Assembly: GCF_039526385.1 (NCBI RefSeq)
Contig: NZ_BAAAIX010000013.1
Span: forward strand, 62,001-126,000
DNA length: 64,000 bases
Direction of reading: 5' to 3'
Source of the DNA: Luteococcus peritonei
GTDB taxonomy: Bacteria; Actinomycetota; Actinomycetes; Propionibacteriales; Propionibacteriaceae
The position numbers and the translations under genes are program-made. Below are positions 19,343 through 27,542 of the stretch, piece by piece (position 1 is the first letter of the stretch; the number at the start of each line of letters is the position of its first letter). Under the pieces are notes generated by a model. It did no database searches. It was given only the letters and a program-made list of their open reading frames with translations, and was not told the DNA's origin.

Positions 19343-19417
19343 GGACCTCCTGAGCTCGGGGTGGCTCCAGTGTGGCAGCCAACCGAAACCCGCACAGGTG
19401 GCTCCGGCAGCAACGAC

Positions 19418-19457
19418 GACGCGGTGTGGTGGGCGTACACCCCCACCACACCGCGTC
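19418..19457. terminator. perfect 16-bp hairpin, probable terminator of the aldehyde dehydrogenase gene
   Basis: The arm gacgcggtgtggtggg at 19418-19433 is repeated as its exact complement at 19442-19457 around an 8-base spacer (19434-19441). It lies 23 bp beyond the stop of the minus-strand dehydrogenase and before histidine-kinase-like copy 2. There is no T-run, so it is either a T-less terminator or a protein-binding palindrome. Confidence 0.6.
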
Positions 19458-19479
19458 ACGGTCGTCAGCGGCCTCCCGC

Positions 19480-20949
19480 TCAGCCGCGGTAGGGGTCCGG
19501 CAGAGCCAGGTAGACCGTCTCCAGGTACTCCTCCAGACCCTCGTGGGAGCCCTCGCGCCCCAGGCCGGACTGCTTGACGCCGCCGAAGGGGGCGGCCGCA
19601 TTGCTCAGCAGGCCCTGGTTGACGCCGATCATGCCCACCTCGAGCTGCTCGCCGACGCGCAGGATGCGGTCCATGTCGCGGGTGAAGACATAGCCGGCCA
19701 GGCCCACGGAGCAGGCATTGGCGCGCTCGATGGCCTCCTGCTCGCTGGTGAAGGTGGTGATCGGGGCCACCGGGCCGAAGATCTCCTCGTCCAGCAGGGC
19801 CGAGTTGGCCTTCACGTCGGCCAGCACGGTGGGCTGGTAGAACCAACCCTCGCCGTCCACCTTCTCGCCGCCGGTGAGCACCCTGGCGCCCTCGGCCACC
19901 GCGTCGCTCACCAGCTGGGCGACCCCCTCGCGGGCCTGCTCGGAGACCAGCGGGCCGATGTCGGTGCCCTCGGCCAGACCGTCGCCGACGGTCAGCGAGC
20001 CGAACTTCTCGGCCAGACGTCGGCCGAACTCCTCGGCGACATCGGCGTGCACGAACATCCGGTTGGCGGCGGTGCAGGCCTCGCCCATGTTGCGCAGCTT
20101 GGCCAGGTAGGCGCCCTGCACGGCCTCGTCGAGGTCGGCATCCTCGAAGACCAGCAGCGGGGCATTGCCGCCCAGCTCCATGGAGGTGCGCAGCACGTTC
20201 TCGCTGGCCTGCTTGAGCAGCGCCTTGCCCACGCCGGTGGAGCCGGTGAAGGAGAGCTTGCGCAGCCTGGGGTCGGCGATGATCGCGTCGGTGGTGTCGT
20301 GCTGGGTGGAGGTGATCACGTTGACCACACCGTCGGGCAGGCCGCACTCCTGCAGCACCTTGGCGAAGAGCAGGCTGGTCAGCGGGGTGAGCGCGGCCGG
20401 GCGCAGCACCACGGTGCAGCCGGCGGCCAGCGCGGGGGCCACCTTGCGGGTGGCCATCGCCAGCGGGAAGTTCCACGGCGTGATGAACAGGCAGGGGCCC
20501 ACCGGGCGCCTGGTCACCAGCTGGCGGGCATTGCCCTCGGGGGAGGGGCGGTAGCGGCCGGCGATGCGCACCGTCTCCTCGCTGAACCAGCGCAGGAACT
20601 CGGCGCCGTAGGTGACCTCGCCGCGGGCCTCGGCCAGTGGCTTGCCCATCTCGAGGGTCATCAGGGTGGCGAACTCCTCGGCCCGCTCGGTGACGGCCTC
20701 GAAGGCGCGGCGCAGCAGCTCGGCGCGCTCCCGGGCGGGGGTGCGGGCCCAGGACTTCTGCGCGGCGGCGGCCGCGTCGAGGGCGGCGACGGCGTCGTCC
20801 ACGCCGGCATCGGCGATCTCGACGAGCAGCTCGCCGGTGGCGGGGTTCTCGACCGGCAGCTTCCCGCGCGAGCCGTCGCGCCAGGTGCCGCCGATGAAGA
20901 GCTGGCGAGGCGTGGCCTCGGGAAGCTGGTGGGAGAGGGATTGCGTCAT
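19480..20949 (-). CDS. gabD: NAD(P)-dependent succinate-semialdehyde dehydrogenase
   Basis: A 489-residue aldehyde dehydrogenase most like succinate-semialdehyde dehydrogenases. Visible are the ITPWNFPLA cofactor motif, the FTGSTGVGK NAD-binding loop, catalytic Glu258 in SMELGGNAP, and nucleophile Cys292 in GEACTAANR. It is divergent from the hpa genes across a 159-bp region holding a strong palindrome. In homoprotocatechuate breakdown the aldolase step gives pyruvate and succinic semialdehyde, and this enzyme would oxidise the latter to succinate. The pathway role is inferred from position; general GABA metabolism is an alternative. Confidence 0.88.
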   Translation of the reverse strand: MTQSLSHQLPEATPRQLFIGGTWRDGSRGKLPVENPATGELLVEIADAGVDDAVAALDAAAAAQKSWARTPARERAELLRRAFEAVTERAEEFATLMTLEMGKPLAEARGEVTYGAEFLRWFSEETVRIAGRYRPSPEGNARQLVTRRPVGPCLFITPWNFPLAMATRKVAPALAAGCTVVLRPAALTPLTSLLFAKVLQECGLPDGVVNVITSTQHDTTDAIIADPRLRKLSFTGSTGVGKALLKQASENVLRTSMELGGNAPLLVFEDADLDEAVQGAYLAKLRNMGEACTAANRMFVHADVAEEFGRRLAEKFGSLTVGDGLAEGTDIGPLVSEQAREGVAQLVSDAVAEGARVLTGGEKVDGEGWFYQPTVLADVKANSALLDEEIFGPVAPITTFTSEQEAIERANACSVGLAGYVFTRDMDRILRVGEQLEVGMIGVNQGLLSNAAAPFGGVKQSGLGREGSHEGLEEYLETVYLALPDPYRG

Positions 20950-21007
20950 TGGTGTGCCTCTCGTGCGTTGTGGACCAAAGCGATCTGCGATGACCTCTTG
21001 CGGGTGA

Positions 21008-21028
21008 TATACGAGATCGTATACGATC
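21008..21028. promoter_or_regulatory. overlapping palindromes, probable GntR-type operator
   Basis: In the divergent region between gabD and the hpaG-like gene, tatacga and tcgtata form a perfect 7-bp inverted repeat (21008-21023) with a 2-bp centre. It overlaps the perfect 14-bp palindrome gatcgtatacgatc (21015-21028). The site stands out because it is AT-richer than its surroundings. FadR/GntR regulators bind short palindromes of this kind, and a GntR gene lies at 27543-28214, so it may control both divergent units. Confidence 0.6.
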
Positions 21029-21108
21029 CGGTCAGAACCGACAACGACCACTGCGATCCATTCTGGTCCGCAGGGCGAGGGGCAAGGAAGCCCACGAAGG
21101 AGCAGCAC

Positions 21109-22638
21109 GTGACCGCTGACGCCGCACGCCAGCTCATCGAGCAGGCCACCGGGACGGCCCCCGGCAAGATCATCGCCGTCCACCTCAACTACCCCTCGCG
21201 CTGCGCCGAGCGCGGCCGCACCCCCGCCGAGGCCTCCTACTTCCTCAAGCCCACCAGCTCGCTGGCCGGCTCGGGCGAGGTGGAGCGCCCGCAGGGCTTC
21301 GAGCTCCTGGCCTACGAGGGCGAGGTGGCCCTGGTGATCGGGCGCACCGCCCGTCGCGTGGCCCCGGAGCAGGCCTGGCAGCACGTCGCCTTCGTCACCG
21401 CCTCCAATGACCTGGGCCTGCAGGACCTGCGCGCCGCAGACAAGGGCAGCAATGTCCGCTCCAAGGGCGCCGACGGCTGCACCGCCCTGGGCCCGGAGCT
21501 CATCGACGCCACTCGCGTGCGCCCTGATGGCCTGCGGGTGCGCACCTGGCTGGACGGCGAGCTGGTGCAGGACGACACCACCGACACCCTGCTCTTCGGC
21601 TTCGACCACCTGATCGCCGACCTGACCCGCACCATCACCCTGGAGCCCGGCGACGTGATCCTCACCGGCACCCCCGCCGGCGCCTCGGTGGCGCTGCCGG
21701 GCCAGCGCATCGAGGTGGAGGTGAGCAGCGTCGACGACGAGCAGCTGACCAGCGGCCGGCTGGCCACCACCGTCGTCGAGGCCCCCGCCGTGGGGGAGTG
21801 GGGATCGCGCCCCGCCGCCACCGCGGCCGCCACCGCCGATGCCTGGGGCAGCCGGGAGGTTCGCTCCGGCACCGTCGCCGAGGACGAGGAGCCCGGCTTC
21901 GTGCTCACCGACGAGCTGCGTGAGCGGCTGGGCCAGGTGGCCGTGGCCACCATCAGCTCCCAGCTGCGCAAGCGCGGCTACGACACCGCCTTCGACGGGG
22001 TGCACCTGATCGATCCCGGCAAGAAGTTCGTGGGCACCGCCCGCACCCTGCGCTACGTGCCGCGCCGCCCGGACATCACCAAGCGGATCGGCGCCGGCTA
22101 CAACGCCCAGAAGCGCGCCATCGACTCGGTCAACCCCGGCGAGGTGCTGGTGATGGAGGCCCGCGGCTTCACCCATGCCGGCACCATCGGCGACATCCTG
22201 GCCACCCGCGCCAAGGTGCGCGGCTGCGTCGGTGTCATCACCGACGGCGCCGTCCGCGACCACGAGGCCGTCAAGGCCACCGGGCTGCCGGTGCTGGCCC
22301 AGGCCGCCCATCCCGCCGTCCTCGGCCGGGTGCACGTGCCCTATGACATCGACGTCACCATCTCCTGCGGCGGCACCACCGTCGAGGTGGGCGACGTGAT
22401 CGTCGCCGACGACGACGGCGCCCTGCTGATCCCGCCCTTCCTCGTCGAGGAGGTGCTGGCCGCCAGCGAGCAGCAGGAGCTGGAGGAGGTCTACGTCCTC
22501 GAGCGGGTCCAGGCCGGCGAGTCCGTCGACGGGCTCTACCCGCTCGGCCCCCGCACCCGTCCCGGCTACGAGCAGTGGCTGGCCGAACATCCCGAGCACG
22601 AGGCCCACCCGGGCCACCCGAAGCACCACCAGAACTGA
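21109..22638 (+). CDS. fusion: FAH-type hydrolase/isomerase-decarboxylase (HpaG-like) plus RraA-type aldolase
   Basis: A 509-residue two-domain enzyme. Residues about 15-235 form a fumarylacetoacetate-hydrolase fold as in HpaG, with metal ligands Glu70 and Glu72 in YEGEVALVIG and Asp101 in ASNDLGLQD. Residues about 260-480 form an RraA/HMG-CHA aldolase domain with the conserved GTIGDILATRAKVRG and GVITDGAVRD motifs, including the Arg and Asp used by the class II pyruvate aldolases. It likely carries out isomerisation/decarboxylation and the final aldol cleavage of the homoprotocatechuate pathway. The start is GTG 21109 with GAAGGAG upstream. The hpaE gene follows after 37 bp. Which domain does which step is inferred. 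Confidence 0.82.
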   Translation: MTADAARQLIEQATGTAPGKIIAVHLNYPSRCAERGRTPAEASYFLKPTSSLAGSGEVERPQGFELLAYEGEVALVIGRTARRVAPEQAWQHVAFVTASNDLGLQDLRAADKGSNVRSKGADGCTALGPELIDATRVRPDGLRVRTWLDGELVQDDTTDTLLFGFDHLIADLTRTITLEPGDVILTGTPAGASVALPGQRIEVEVSSVDDEQLTSGRLATTVVEAPAVGEWGSRPAATAAATADAWGSREVRSGTVAEDEEPGFVLTDELRERLGQVAVATISSQLRKRGYDTAFDGVHLIDPGKKFVGTARTLRYVPRRPDITKRIGAGYNAQKRAIDSVNPGEVLVMEARGFTHAGTIGDILATRAKVRGCVGVITDGAVRDHEAVKATGLPVLAQAAHPAVLGRVHVPYDIDVTISCGGTTVEVGDVIVADDDGALLIPPFLVEEVLAASEQQELEEVYVLERVQAGESVDGLYPLGPRTRPGYEQWLAEHPEHEAHPGHPKHHQN

Positions 22639-22675
22639 CCACCGCACCAGATCGCAGCAGACCCAGGAGACCATC

Positions 22676-24184
22676 GTGAGCGAGCGCCACATCCCCGCCA
22701 ACCTGCCCGAGAAGATCCAGCACTACATCGACGGCGAGCACGTCGACTCGATCGAGGGCGAGACCTTCGACGTCCTCGACCCCGTCACCAACGAGAACTA
22801 CATCAAGGCCGCGGCCGGCCAGGCCGCCGACATCGACCGCGCCGTCAAGGCCGCCCGCAAGGCCTTCGACGAGGGCCCCTGGCCCCGGATGACCAACCGC
22901 GAGCGCAACCGGGTGCTCAACAAGATCGCCGACGCCGTCGAGGAGCAGGAGCAGCGCCTGGCGGAGCTGGAGACCTATGACACCGGCCTGCCGATCACCC
23001 AGGCCAAGGGCCAGGCCCGTCGTGCCGCCGAGAACTTCCGCTTCTTCGCGGACCTGATCGTGGCCCAGAGCGACGACACCTACAAGGTGCCCGGCGCCCA
23101 GATGAACTACGTCAACCGCAAGCCGGTGGGCGTCGCAGGCCTGATCACCCCGTGGAACACCCCCTTCATGCTGGAGAGCTGGAAGCTCGCCCCGGCGCTG
23201 GCCTCGGGCTGCACCGTCGTGCTCAAGCCCGCCGAGTTCACCCCGCTCTCGGCCAGCCTGTGGGCCACCATCTTCGAGGAGGCCGGCCTGCCGCAGGGCG
23301 TCTTCAACCTGGTGGGCGGCCTGGGTGAGGCGGCCGGCGACGCGCTGGTCAAGCACCCCGACGTGAACTTGATCTCCTTCACCGGCGAGACCACCACCGG
23401 CCAGACCATCTTCCGCAACTGCGCCGAGCACCTGAAGGGCATGAGCATGGAGCTGGGCGGCAAGAGCCCGGCCGTCGTCTTCGCCGATGCCGACATCGAG
23501 AAGGCCCTGGACTCCACCCTGTTCGGCGTCTTCAGCCTGAACGGCGAGCGCTGCACCGCCGGCTCGCGCATCCTCGTCGAGCGCAGCATCTACGACGACT
23601 TCGTGCGCCGCTACGCCGAGCGCGCCGACAACATCGTGGTGGGCGACCCGCAGGACCCGAAGACCGAGGTGGGCGCCCTGGTGCACCCCGAGCACTTCAA
23701 GAAGGTCATGCACTACGTCGAGGCGGGCAAGAAGGAGGCCCGCCTGGTGGCCGGCGGCCACCAGCCCGAGGGCCTGGAGCAGGGCAACTACCTGCGTCCC
23801 ACCGTCTTCGCCGACGTGACGCCGGAGGCCAGCATCTTCACCGACGAGATCTTCGGCCCGGTGGTGGGCATCACCCCCTTCGACACCGAGGAGGAGGCCA
23901 TCGCGCTGGCCAACAACACCCGCTACGGCCTGGCCGCCTATGTCTGGACCAATGACCTGACCCGCGGCCACCGCGTCAGCCAGGCCATCGAGGCCGGCAT
24001 GGTCTGGATGAACTCGCACAACGTTCGTGACCTGCGCAGCCCCTTCGGCGGCGTCAAGGCCTCCGGCCTGGGCCACGAGGGCGGCTACCGCTCGCTCGAC
24101 TTCTACTCCGAGCAGCAGGCCGTCCACGTCACCCTCGGTGACGTCCACACCGCTCGATTCGGCCTGCCCACCGAGGGCTGCTGA
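22676..24184 (+). CDS. hpaE: 5-carboxymethyl-2-hydroxymuconate semialdehyde dehydrogenase
   Basis: A 502-residue aldehyde dehydrogenase of the HpaE type, which oxidises the ring-cleavage product of homoprotocatechuate to 5-carboxymethyl-2-hydroxymuconate using NAD. Visible are ITPWNTPFM, the SFTGETTTG loop, catalytic Glu259 in SMELGGKSP and Cys293 in NGERCTAGSR. GTG 22676 is the start with AGGAGA upstream. It lies between the HpaG/RraA fusion and hpaD, all co-directional with short gaps, which supports the substrate assignment over other aldehyde dehydrogenases. Confidence 0.92.
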   Translation: MSERHIPANLPEKIQHYIDGEHVDSIEGETFDVLDPVTNENYIKAAAGQAADIDRAVKAARKAFDEGPWPRMTNRERNRVLNKIADAVEEQEQRLAELETYDTGLPITQAKGQARRAAENFRFFADLIVAQSDDTYKVPGAQMNYVNRKPVGVAGLITPWNTPFMLESWKLAPALASGCTVVLKPAEFTPLSASLWATIFEEAGLPQGVFNLVGGLGEAAGDALVKHPDVNLISFTGETTTGQTIFRNCAEHLKGMSMELGGKSPAVVFADADIEKALDSTLFGVFSLNGERCTAGSRILVERSIYDDFVRRYAERADNIVVGDPQDPKTEVGALVHPEHFKKVMHYVEAGKKEARLVAGGHQPEGLEQGNYLRPTVFADVTPEASIFTDEIFGPVVGITPFDTEEEAIALANNTRYGLAAYVWTNDLTRGHRVSQAIEAGMVWMNSHNVRDLRSPFGGVKASGLGHEGGYRSLDFYSEQQAVHVTLGDVHTARFGLPTEGC

Positions 24185-24217
24185 CCACCACCCGTACTTT
24201 CTCGAGGAGGAGAAGAC

Positions 24218-25399
24218 ATGAACGACATGAAGATCGTGGAGCGGGCCGACTACAACCCGGCCCTCGCCAGCTACAACTCCGAGCGCCCCGTCCCGGCCCC
24301 GAAGAACCCGGTCAAGCGCCCCGACCTGCCGGTGCCGAACATCCTGCGCTGCGCCTACATGGAGATCGTGGTCACCGACCTGGCCAAGTCGCGCGAGTTC
24401 TACGTCGACGTGCTGGGCCTGGTGGTGACCGAGGAGGACGAGAACACCGTCTACCTGCGCACCCTGGAGGAGTTCATCCACCACAACCTGGTGCTGCGCC
24501 AGGGCCCGGTAGCCGCGGTGGCCGCCTTCAGCTTCCGCGTGAACAGCCCGGAGGACGTGGACCTGGCCGAGGCCTACTACCAGGCCATCGGCTGCCGCAC
24601 CGAGCGACGCAAGGACGGCTTCTGCAAGGGCATCGGCGACTCGGTGCGCGTCGAGGACCCGCTGGGCTTCCCCTACGAGTTCTTCTACGAGGTGGAGCAC
24701 GTCGAGCGCCTGGCCTGGCACTACGAGCTCTACGGCGCCGGCGCGCTGGTGCGCCTGGACCACTTCAACCAGGTCACCCCCGACGTGCCACGCGGCGTCG
24801 ACTACATGAAGAACCTGGGCTTCAAGGTCACCGAGGACATCCAGGACGACGAGGGCACCACCTACGCCGCCTGGGTGGCCCGCAAGGCCACCGTGCACGA
24901 CACCGCGATGACCGGTGGCGACGGTCCGCGGATGCACCACATCGCCTTCGCCACCCATGAGAAGCACAACATCCTCTACATCTGCGACAAGATGGGCGCC
25001 CTGCGCATCAGCGACCAGATCGAGCGCGGCCCCGGCCGCCACGGCGTCTCCAACGCCTTCTACCTGTACCTGCGCGATCCCGACGGCCACCGCGTCGAGA
25101 TCTACACCCAGGACTACTACACCGGTGACCCGGACAACCCGACGGTCACCTGGGACGTGCACGACAACCAGCGCCGTGACTGGTGGGGCACCCCCGTGGT
25201 CCCGAGCTGGTACACCGAGGCCTCGCTGGTGCTCGACCTGGACGGCAACCCCGTGCCGGTGGTGGCCCGCGAGGACAAGTCCGAGATGGCCGTGACCATC
25301 GGCGCCGACGGCTTCTCCTACACCCGCAAGAGCGAGTCGGAGGACTCCGAGGGCCAGGCCGACGAGGGCAAGGGCTTCAAGCTGGGCCACCAGCTCTGA
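24218..25399 (+). CDS. hpaD: 3,4-dihydroxyphenylacetate (homoprotocatechuate) 2,3-dioxygenase
   Basis: A 393-residue type I extradiol dioxygenase of the two-domain vicinal-oxygen-chelate fold. It aligns along its length with the Brevibacterium fuscum enzyme as I recall it. The metal ligands are His182 (RLDHFNQ), His241 (RMHHIAF) and Glu294 (RVEIYTQD), and the acid/base His227 is in TVHDTA; all four keep the spacing of the model enzyme with a constant shift of 27. It opens the catechol ring next to the hydroxyls, giving CHMS. The ATG at 24218 has a GAGGAGGAG site. The N-terminus is about 27 residues longer than the model enzyme. Confidence 0.96.
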   Translation: MNDMKIVERADYNPALASYNSERPVPAPKNPVKRPDLPVPNILRCAYMEIVVTDLAKSREFYVDVLGLVVTEEDENTVYLRTLEEFIHHNLVLRQGPVAAVAAFSFRVNSPEDVDLAEAYYQAIGCRTERRKDGFCKGIGDSVRVEDPLGFPYEFFYEVEHVERLAWHYELYGAGALVRLDHFNQVTPDVPRGVDYMKNLGFKVTEDIQDDEGTTYAAWVARKATVHDTAMTGGDGPRMHHIAFATHEKHNILYICDKMGALRISDQIERGPGRHGVSNAFYLYLRDPDGHRVEIYTQDYYTGDPDNPTVTWDVHDNQRRDWWGTPVVPSWYTEASLVLDLDGNPVPVVAREDKSEMAVTIGADGFSYTRKSESEDSEGQADEGKGFKLGHQL

Positions 25400-25430
25400 G
25401 CTCCCCGCGCCGTCACCCTCCGGCGTACCC

Positions 25431-25459
25431 GGGCGGGCGCCCACGCTAGGCGCCCGCCC
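25431..25459. terminator. hairpin between hpaD and the symporter gene
   Basis: The arm gggcgggcgcc (25431-25441) pairs perfectly with ggcgcccgccc (25449-25459) over a 7-base loop. It may reduce transcription from the hpa genes into the transporter; there is no T-run. Confidence 0.5.
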
Positions 25460-25487
25460 TCCCCAGAACCTGACGAGAGAGACGACG

Positions 25488-26837
25488 ATGTCCACTTCCG
25501 CACAGACCCAGCACGACGACTTCCTCGTGCTGGACGAGCACCGGCCGCAGGACCGCCGGGTCGCGCTCGCCACCCTGGTCGGCACCTCCATCGAGTGGTA
25601 CGACTACTTCATCTACGCCAACGCCGCGGCGCTGGTCTTCGCCCCCTACTTCTTCAGCGCCGTGCCCGAGAGCATGGCCCTGATCCTGTCCTTCGCCACC
25701 GTCGGCGTCAGCTTCCTGTTCCGCCCGCTCGGTGCGGCGGTGGCGGGACACTACGGAGACCGGGTGGGCCGCAAGGCCATGCTGGTGCTCACCCTGATGC
25801 TGATGGGCGGTGCCACCGCGCTGATCGGTCTGCTGCCCAGCGCCGCCACCATCGGCATCTGGGCGCCGATCCTGTTGGTCCTGCTGCGCATCGTGCAGGG
25901 CTTCTCCGCCGGCGGTGAGTGGGGTGGCGCGGCCCTGATGGCCGTCGAGCACGCTCCGGCCGACAAGCGCGGCAAGTTCGGCGCCTTCCCGCAGGTGGGT
26001 GTGCCGCTCGGCATGCTGCTGGCCACCGGCTTCCTGGCCATGCTCTCGGTGCTGCTGACCGAGGAGCAGTTCACCAGCTGGGGCTGGCGCGTGCCCTTCC
26101 TGTTCTCCATCGTGCTGATCGGCATCGGCATGTGGATCCGCCTGGGCGTCACCGAGTCCCCGGTCTTCCAGGAGATCAGCGAGCACCCCGACGAGGTGAA
26201 GATGCCGCTGGGCCAGGTCTTCACCAGGACCGGCAAGCAGGTGGCCCAGGCCGCCCTGCTCTACATGGGCAACGGCGTGGTGGGCTACATGGTCACCGGC
26301 GGCTTCATCCTGTCCTATGCCACCAAGGCGCTGCACATGCAGAAGGCCGACATCCTGAACCTGGTCACCCTGGCCTGCGCCACCTGGCTGGTCACCACCT
26401 GGTTCGCCGGCGTGCTCTCCGACCGGATCGGTCGCGTCCGCACCTACCAGATCGGCTTCGTGATCCAGCTGCTGTGGGTCTTCCCGCTGTTCATGCTGGT
26501 GGAGACCGCCAGCCTGCTGTGGGTGGGTGTGGCGATGGTGGTGCTCACCATCCCGCTCGGCCTGACCTACGGCCCGCAGGCGGCGCTCTTCGCCGAGATG
26601 TTCCCGGCGGCGATCCGCTACTCCGGCGCCTCGATCGGCTACGCGCTGGGCGCCATCCTGGGCGGCGCCTTCGCCCCGATGATCGCGCAGGCACTGGTGA
26701 ACCACTTCCACACCACGCGGGCGGTCTCGGCCTACCTGTTCGTCTTCACGGCCATGGCCCTGCTGGCGACGTTCACCATCAAGGACCGCACCGGCAAGCG
26801 TCTCGACAAGGACGCCCCGGACCTGCCGCGGCTCTGA
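25488..26837 (+). CDS. MFS metabolite:H+ symporter (MHS family), probable aromatic acid uptake
   Basis: A 449-residue transporter with 12 predicted membrane helices and MHS-family hallmarks: ATLVGTSIEWYDYFIY at the start of helix 1, the loop 2-3 motif GDRVGRKAML, and LRIVQGFSAGGEWGG in helix 4. The repeated loop motif GVLSDRIGRVRT appears between helices 8 and 9. MHS members import organic acids, betaines and aromatic acids with protons. Location directly behind hpaD suggests uptake of hydroxyphenylacetate or homoprotocatechuate, which is inference. A terminator-like hairpin follows at 26861-26888. Confidence 0.88.
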   Translation: MSTSAQTQHDDFLVLDEHRPQDRRVALATLVGTSIEWYDYFIYANAAALVFAPYFFSAVPESMALILSFATVGVSFLFRPLGAAVAGHYGDRVGRKAMLVLTLMLMGGATALIGLLPSAATIGIWAPILLVLLRIVQGFSAGGEWGGAALMAVEHAPADKRGKFGAFPQVGVPLGMLLATGFLAMLSVLLTEEQFTSWGWRVPFLFSIVLIGIGMWIRLGVTESPVFQEISEHPDEVKMPLGQVFTRTGKQVAQAALLYMGNGVVGYMVTGGFILSYATKALHMQKADILNLVTLACATWLVTTWFAGVLSDRIGRVRTYQIGFVIQLLWVFPLFMLVETASLLWVGVAMVVLTIPLGLTYGPQAALFAEMFPAAIRYSGASIGYALGAILGGAFAPMIAQALVNHFHTTRAVSAYLFVFTAMALLATFTIKDRTGKRLDKDAPDLPRL

Positions 26838-26860
26838 CCTGGACCGCTCCGGCGGCGCGT

Positions 26861-26888
26861 GGGGGCACGGCCCGGTGGTCGTGCCCCC
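26861..26888. terminator. hairpin terminator after the symporter gene
   Basis: gggggcacg at 26861-26869 pairs with cgtgccccc at 26880-26888, loop of 10 bases, 23 bp beyond the stop codon. Confidence 0.6.
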
Positions 26889-27128
26889 GCACACGTCCGG
26901 CCAGGTGTCCCTGGCCCCATGAGGACGTGGAGTGAGGCATCGACGGGGCTGAGTGGCTGACCCCGGGGTGCTCTCGGGTGCCCCGACCCATCGCCGGGCC
27001 GGAAGCTGAGGCCGGGCCCGCGCCCTGGGCTGATCACGGCTTCTGTGCTCCATCGCGGCAGCTCGGTCTTGCCCCTGGTGCAGCGCCCATCGCGTCCGAT
27101 GCACGTCCATCGCGGCCGCTCAGTGGCC

Positions 27129-27154
27129 ATCGCCCCTGGTGCAACAGGGGCGAT
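27129..27154. repeat. 26-bp inverted-repeat element, copy 1
   Basis: Two arms of the form atcgcccctg / caggggcgat enclose a 6-base centre (gtgcaa). Further copies with almost the same arms lie at 27289-27314 and 58582-58607, so it is a dispersed hairpin element of REP type. A degenerate copy appears near 27070-27095. Confidence 0.75.
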
Positions 27155-27160
27155 GCGTGC

Positions 27161-27251
27161 CGATGGGCCGCGATCAGTATCGACGGGCCGCGATCAGTAT
27201 CGACGGGCCGCGATCAGTATCGACGGGCCGCGATCAGTATCGACGGGCCGC
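27161..27251. repeat. 20-bp tandem repeat, four full copies plus a partial one
   Basis: The unit cgacgggccgcgatcagtat starts at 27181, 27201 and 27221. A first copy with one mismatch starts at 27161 and a partial fifth copy at 27241-27251. Single related units reappear at 27321-27352. There are no spacers between units, so it is not a CRISPR array. Confidence 0.92.
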
Positions 27252-27288
27252 AATCCCGAGCCGGACTCGTCATGCCTGTTGGGTGACC

Positions 27289-27314
27289 GTCGCCCCTGCT
27301 GCAACAGGGGCGAT
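27289..27314. repeat. 26-bp inverted-repeat element, copy 2
   Basis: Same arms as the copy at 27129 (gtcgcccctg / caggggcgat, centre ctgcaa). As in copy 1, a sequence of the form cgtgccgacgggccgcg follows, so hairpin plus tail form one repeated module that also seeds the 20-bp tandem repeats. Confidence 0.75.
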
Positions 27315-27542
27315 TCGTGCCGACGGGCCGCGTTCAGTCTCGACGGGCCAGGAGCACCCGACGAGGCCGTGAGCACCAGGCGTGGCAGGGCGCGCGCCAG
27401 AGAACGAACTGGGCCGCCGAGTCTGCACCTGAGCACCATCCGTAGCGGCCGCCCGGACGCGGTCCCGGCCGGATCGTCGGCCGGTATTCTTGGAGGAATT
27501 GCACCATTGAGCGGCCTGCACGCCATCACCGAGGGAGCCCCC

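Larger units (their letters stand above)
26838..27542. other. 705-bp noncoding region with repeats
   Basis: Between the symporter and the GntR gene no gene is supported. From left to right it holds a hairpin just after the symporter, degenerate and then exact copies of a 26-bp inverted repeat, four to five 20-bp tandem repeats, a second exact inverted-repeat copy, and the likely promoter and leader of the GntR gene (tattct at 27484, TGGAGGAA at 27491-27498). Open frames running through here arise from the repeats. Confidence 0.7.

Noticed and set aside
17078..19492. 804-residue plus-strand frame opposite kinase copy 2
   Set aside because: Gln/His/Gly-rich shadow frame without motifs; the minus strand has a clear kinase with ribosome binding site.
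22355..25591. 1078-residue open frame on the minus strand opposite hpaE/hpaD
   Set aside because: It is a high-GC shadow frame: composition is low-complexity His/Gly/Val/Ala, it has no family motifs, and the plus strand carries two enzymes with all catalytic residues.
27161..27251. CRISPR array
   Set aside because: Repeats are directly adjacent with no spacers and no cas genes nearby.
27045..27540. Protein-coding frame running through the 20-bp repeats
   Set aside because: The peptide repeats only because the 20-bp DNA unit repeats three times per 60 bases; there is no ribosome binding site and the GntR similarity begins after it.
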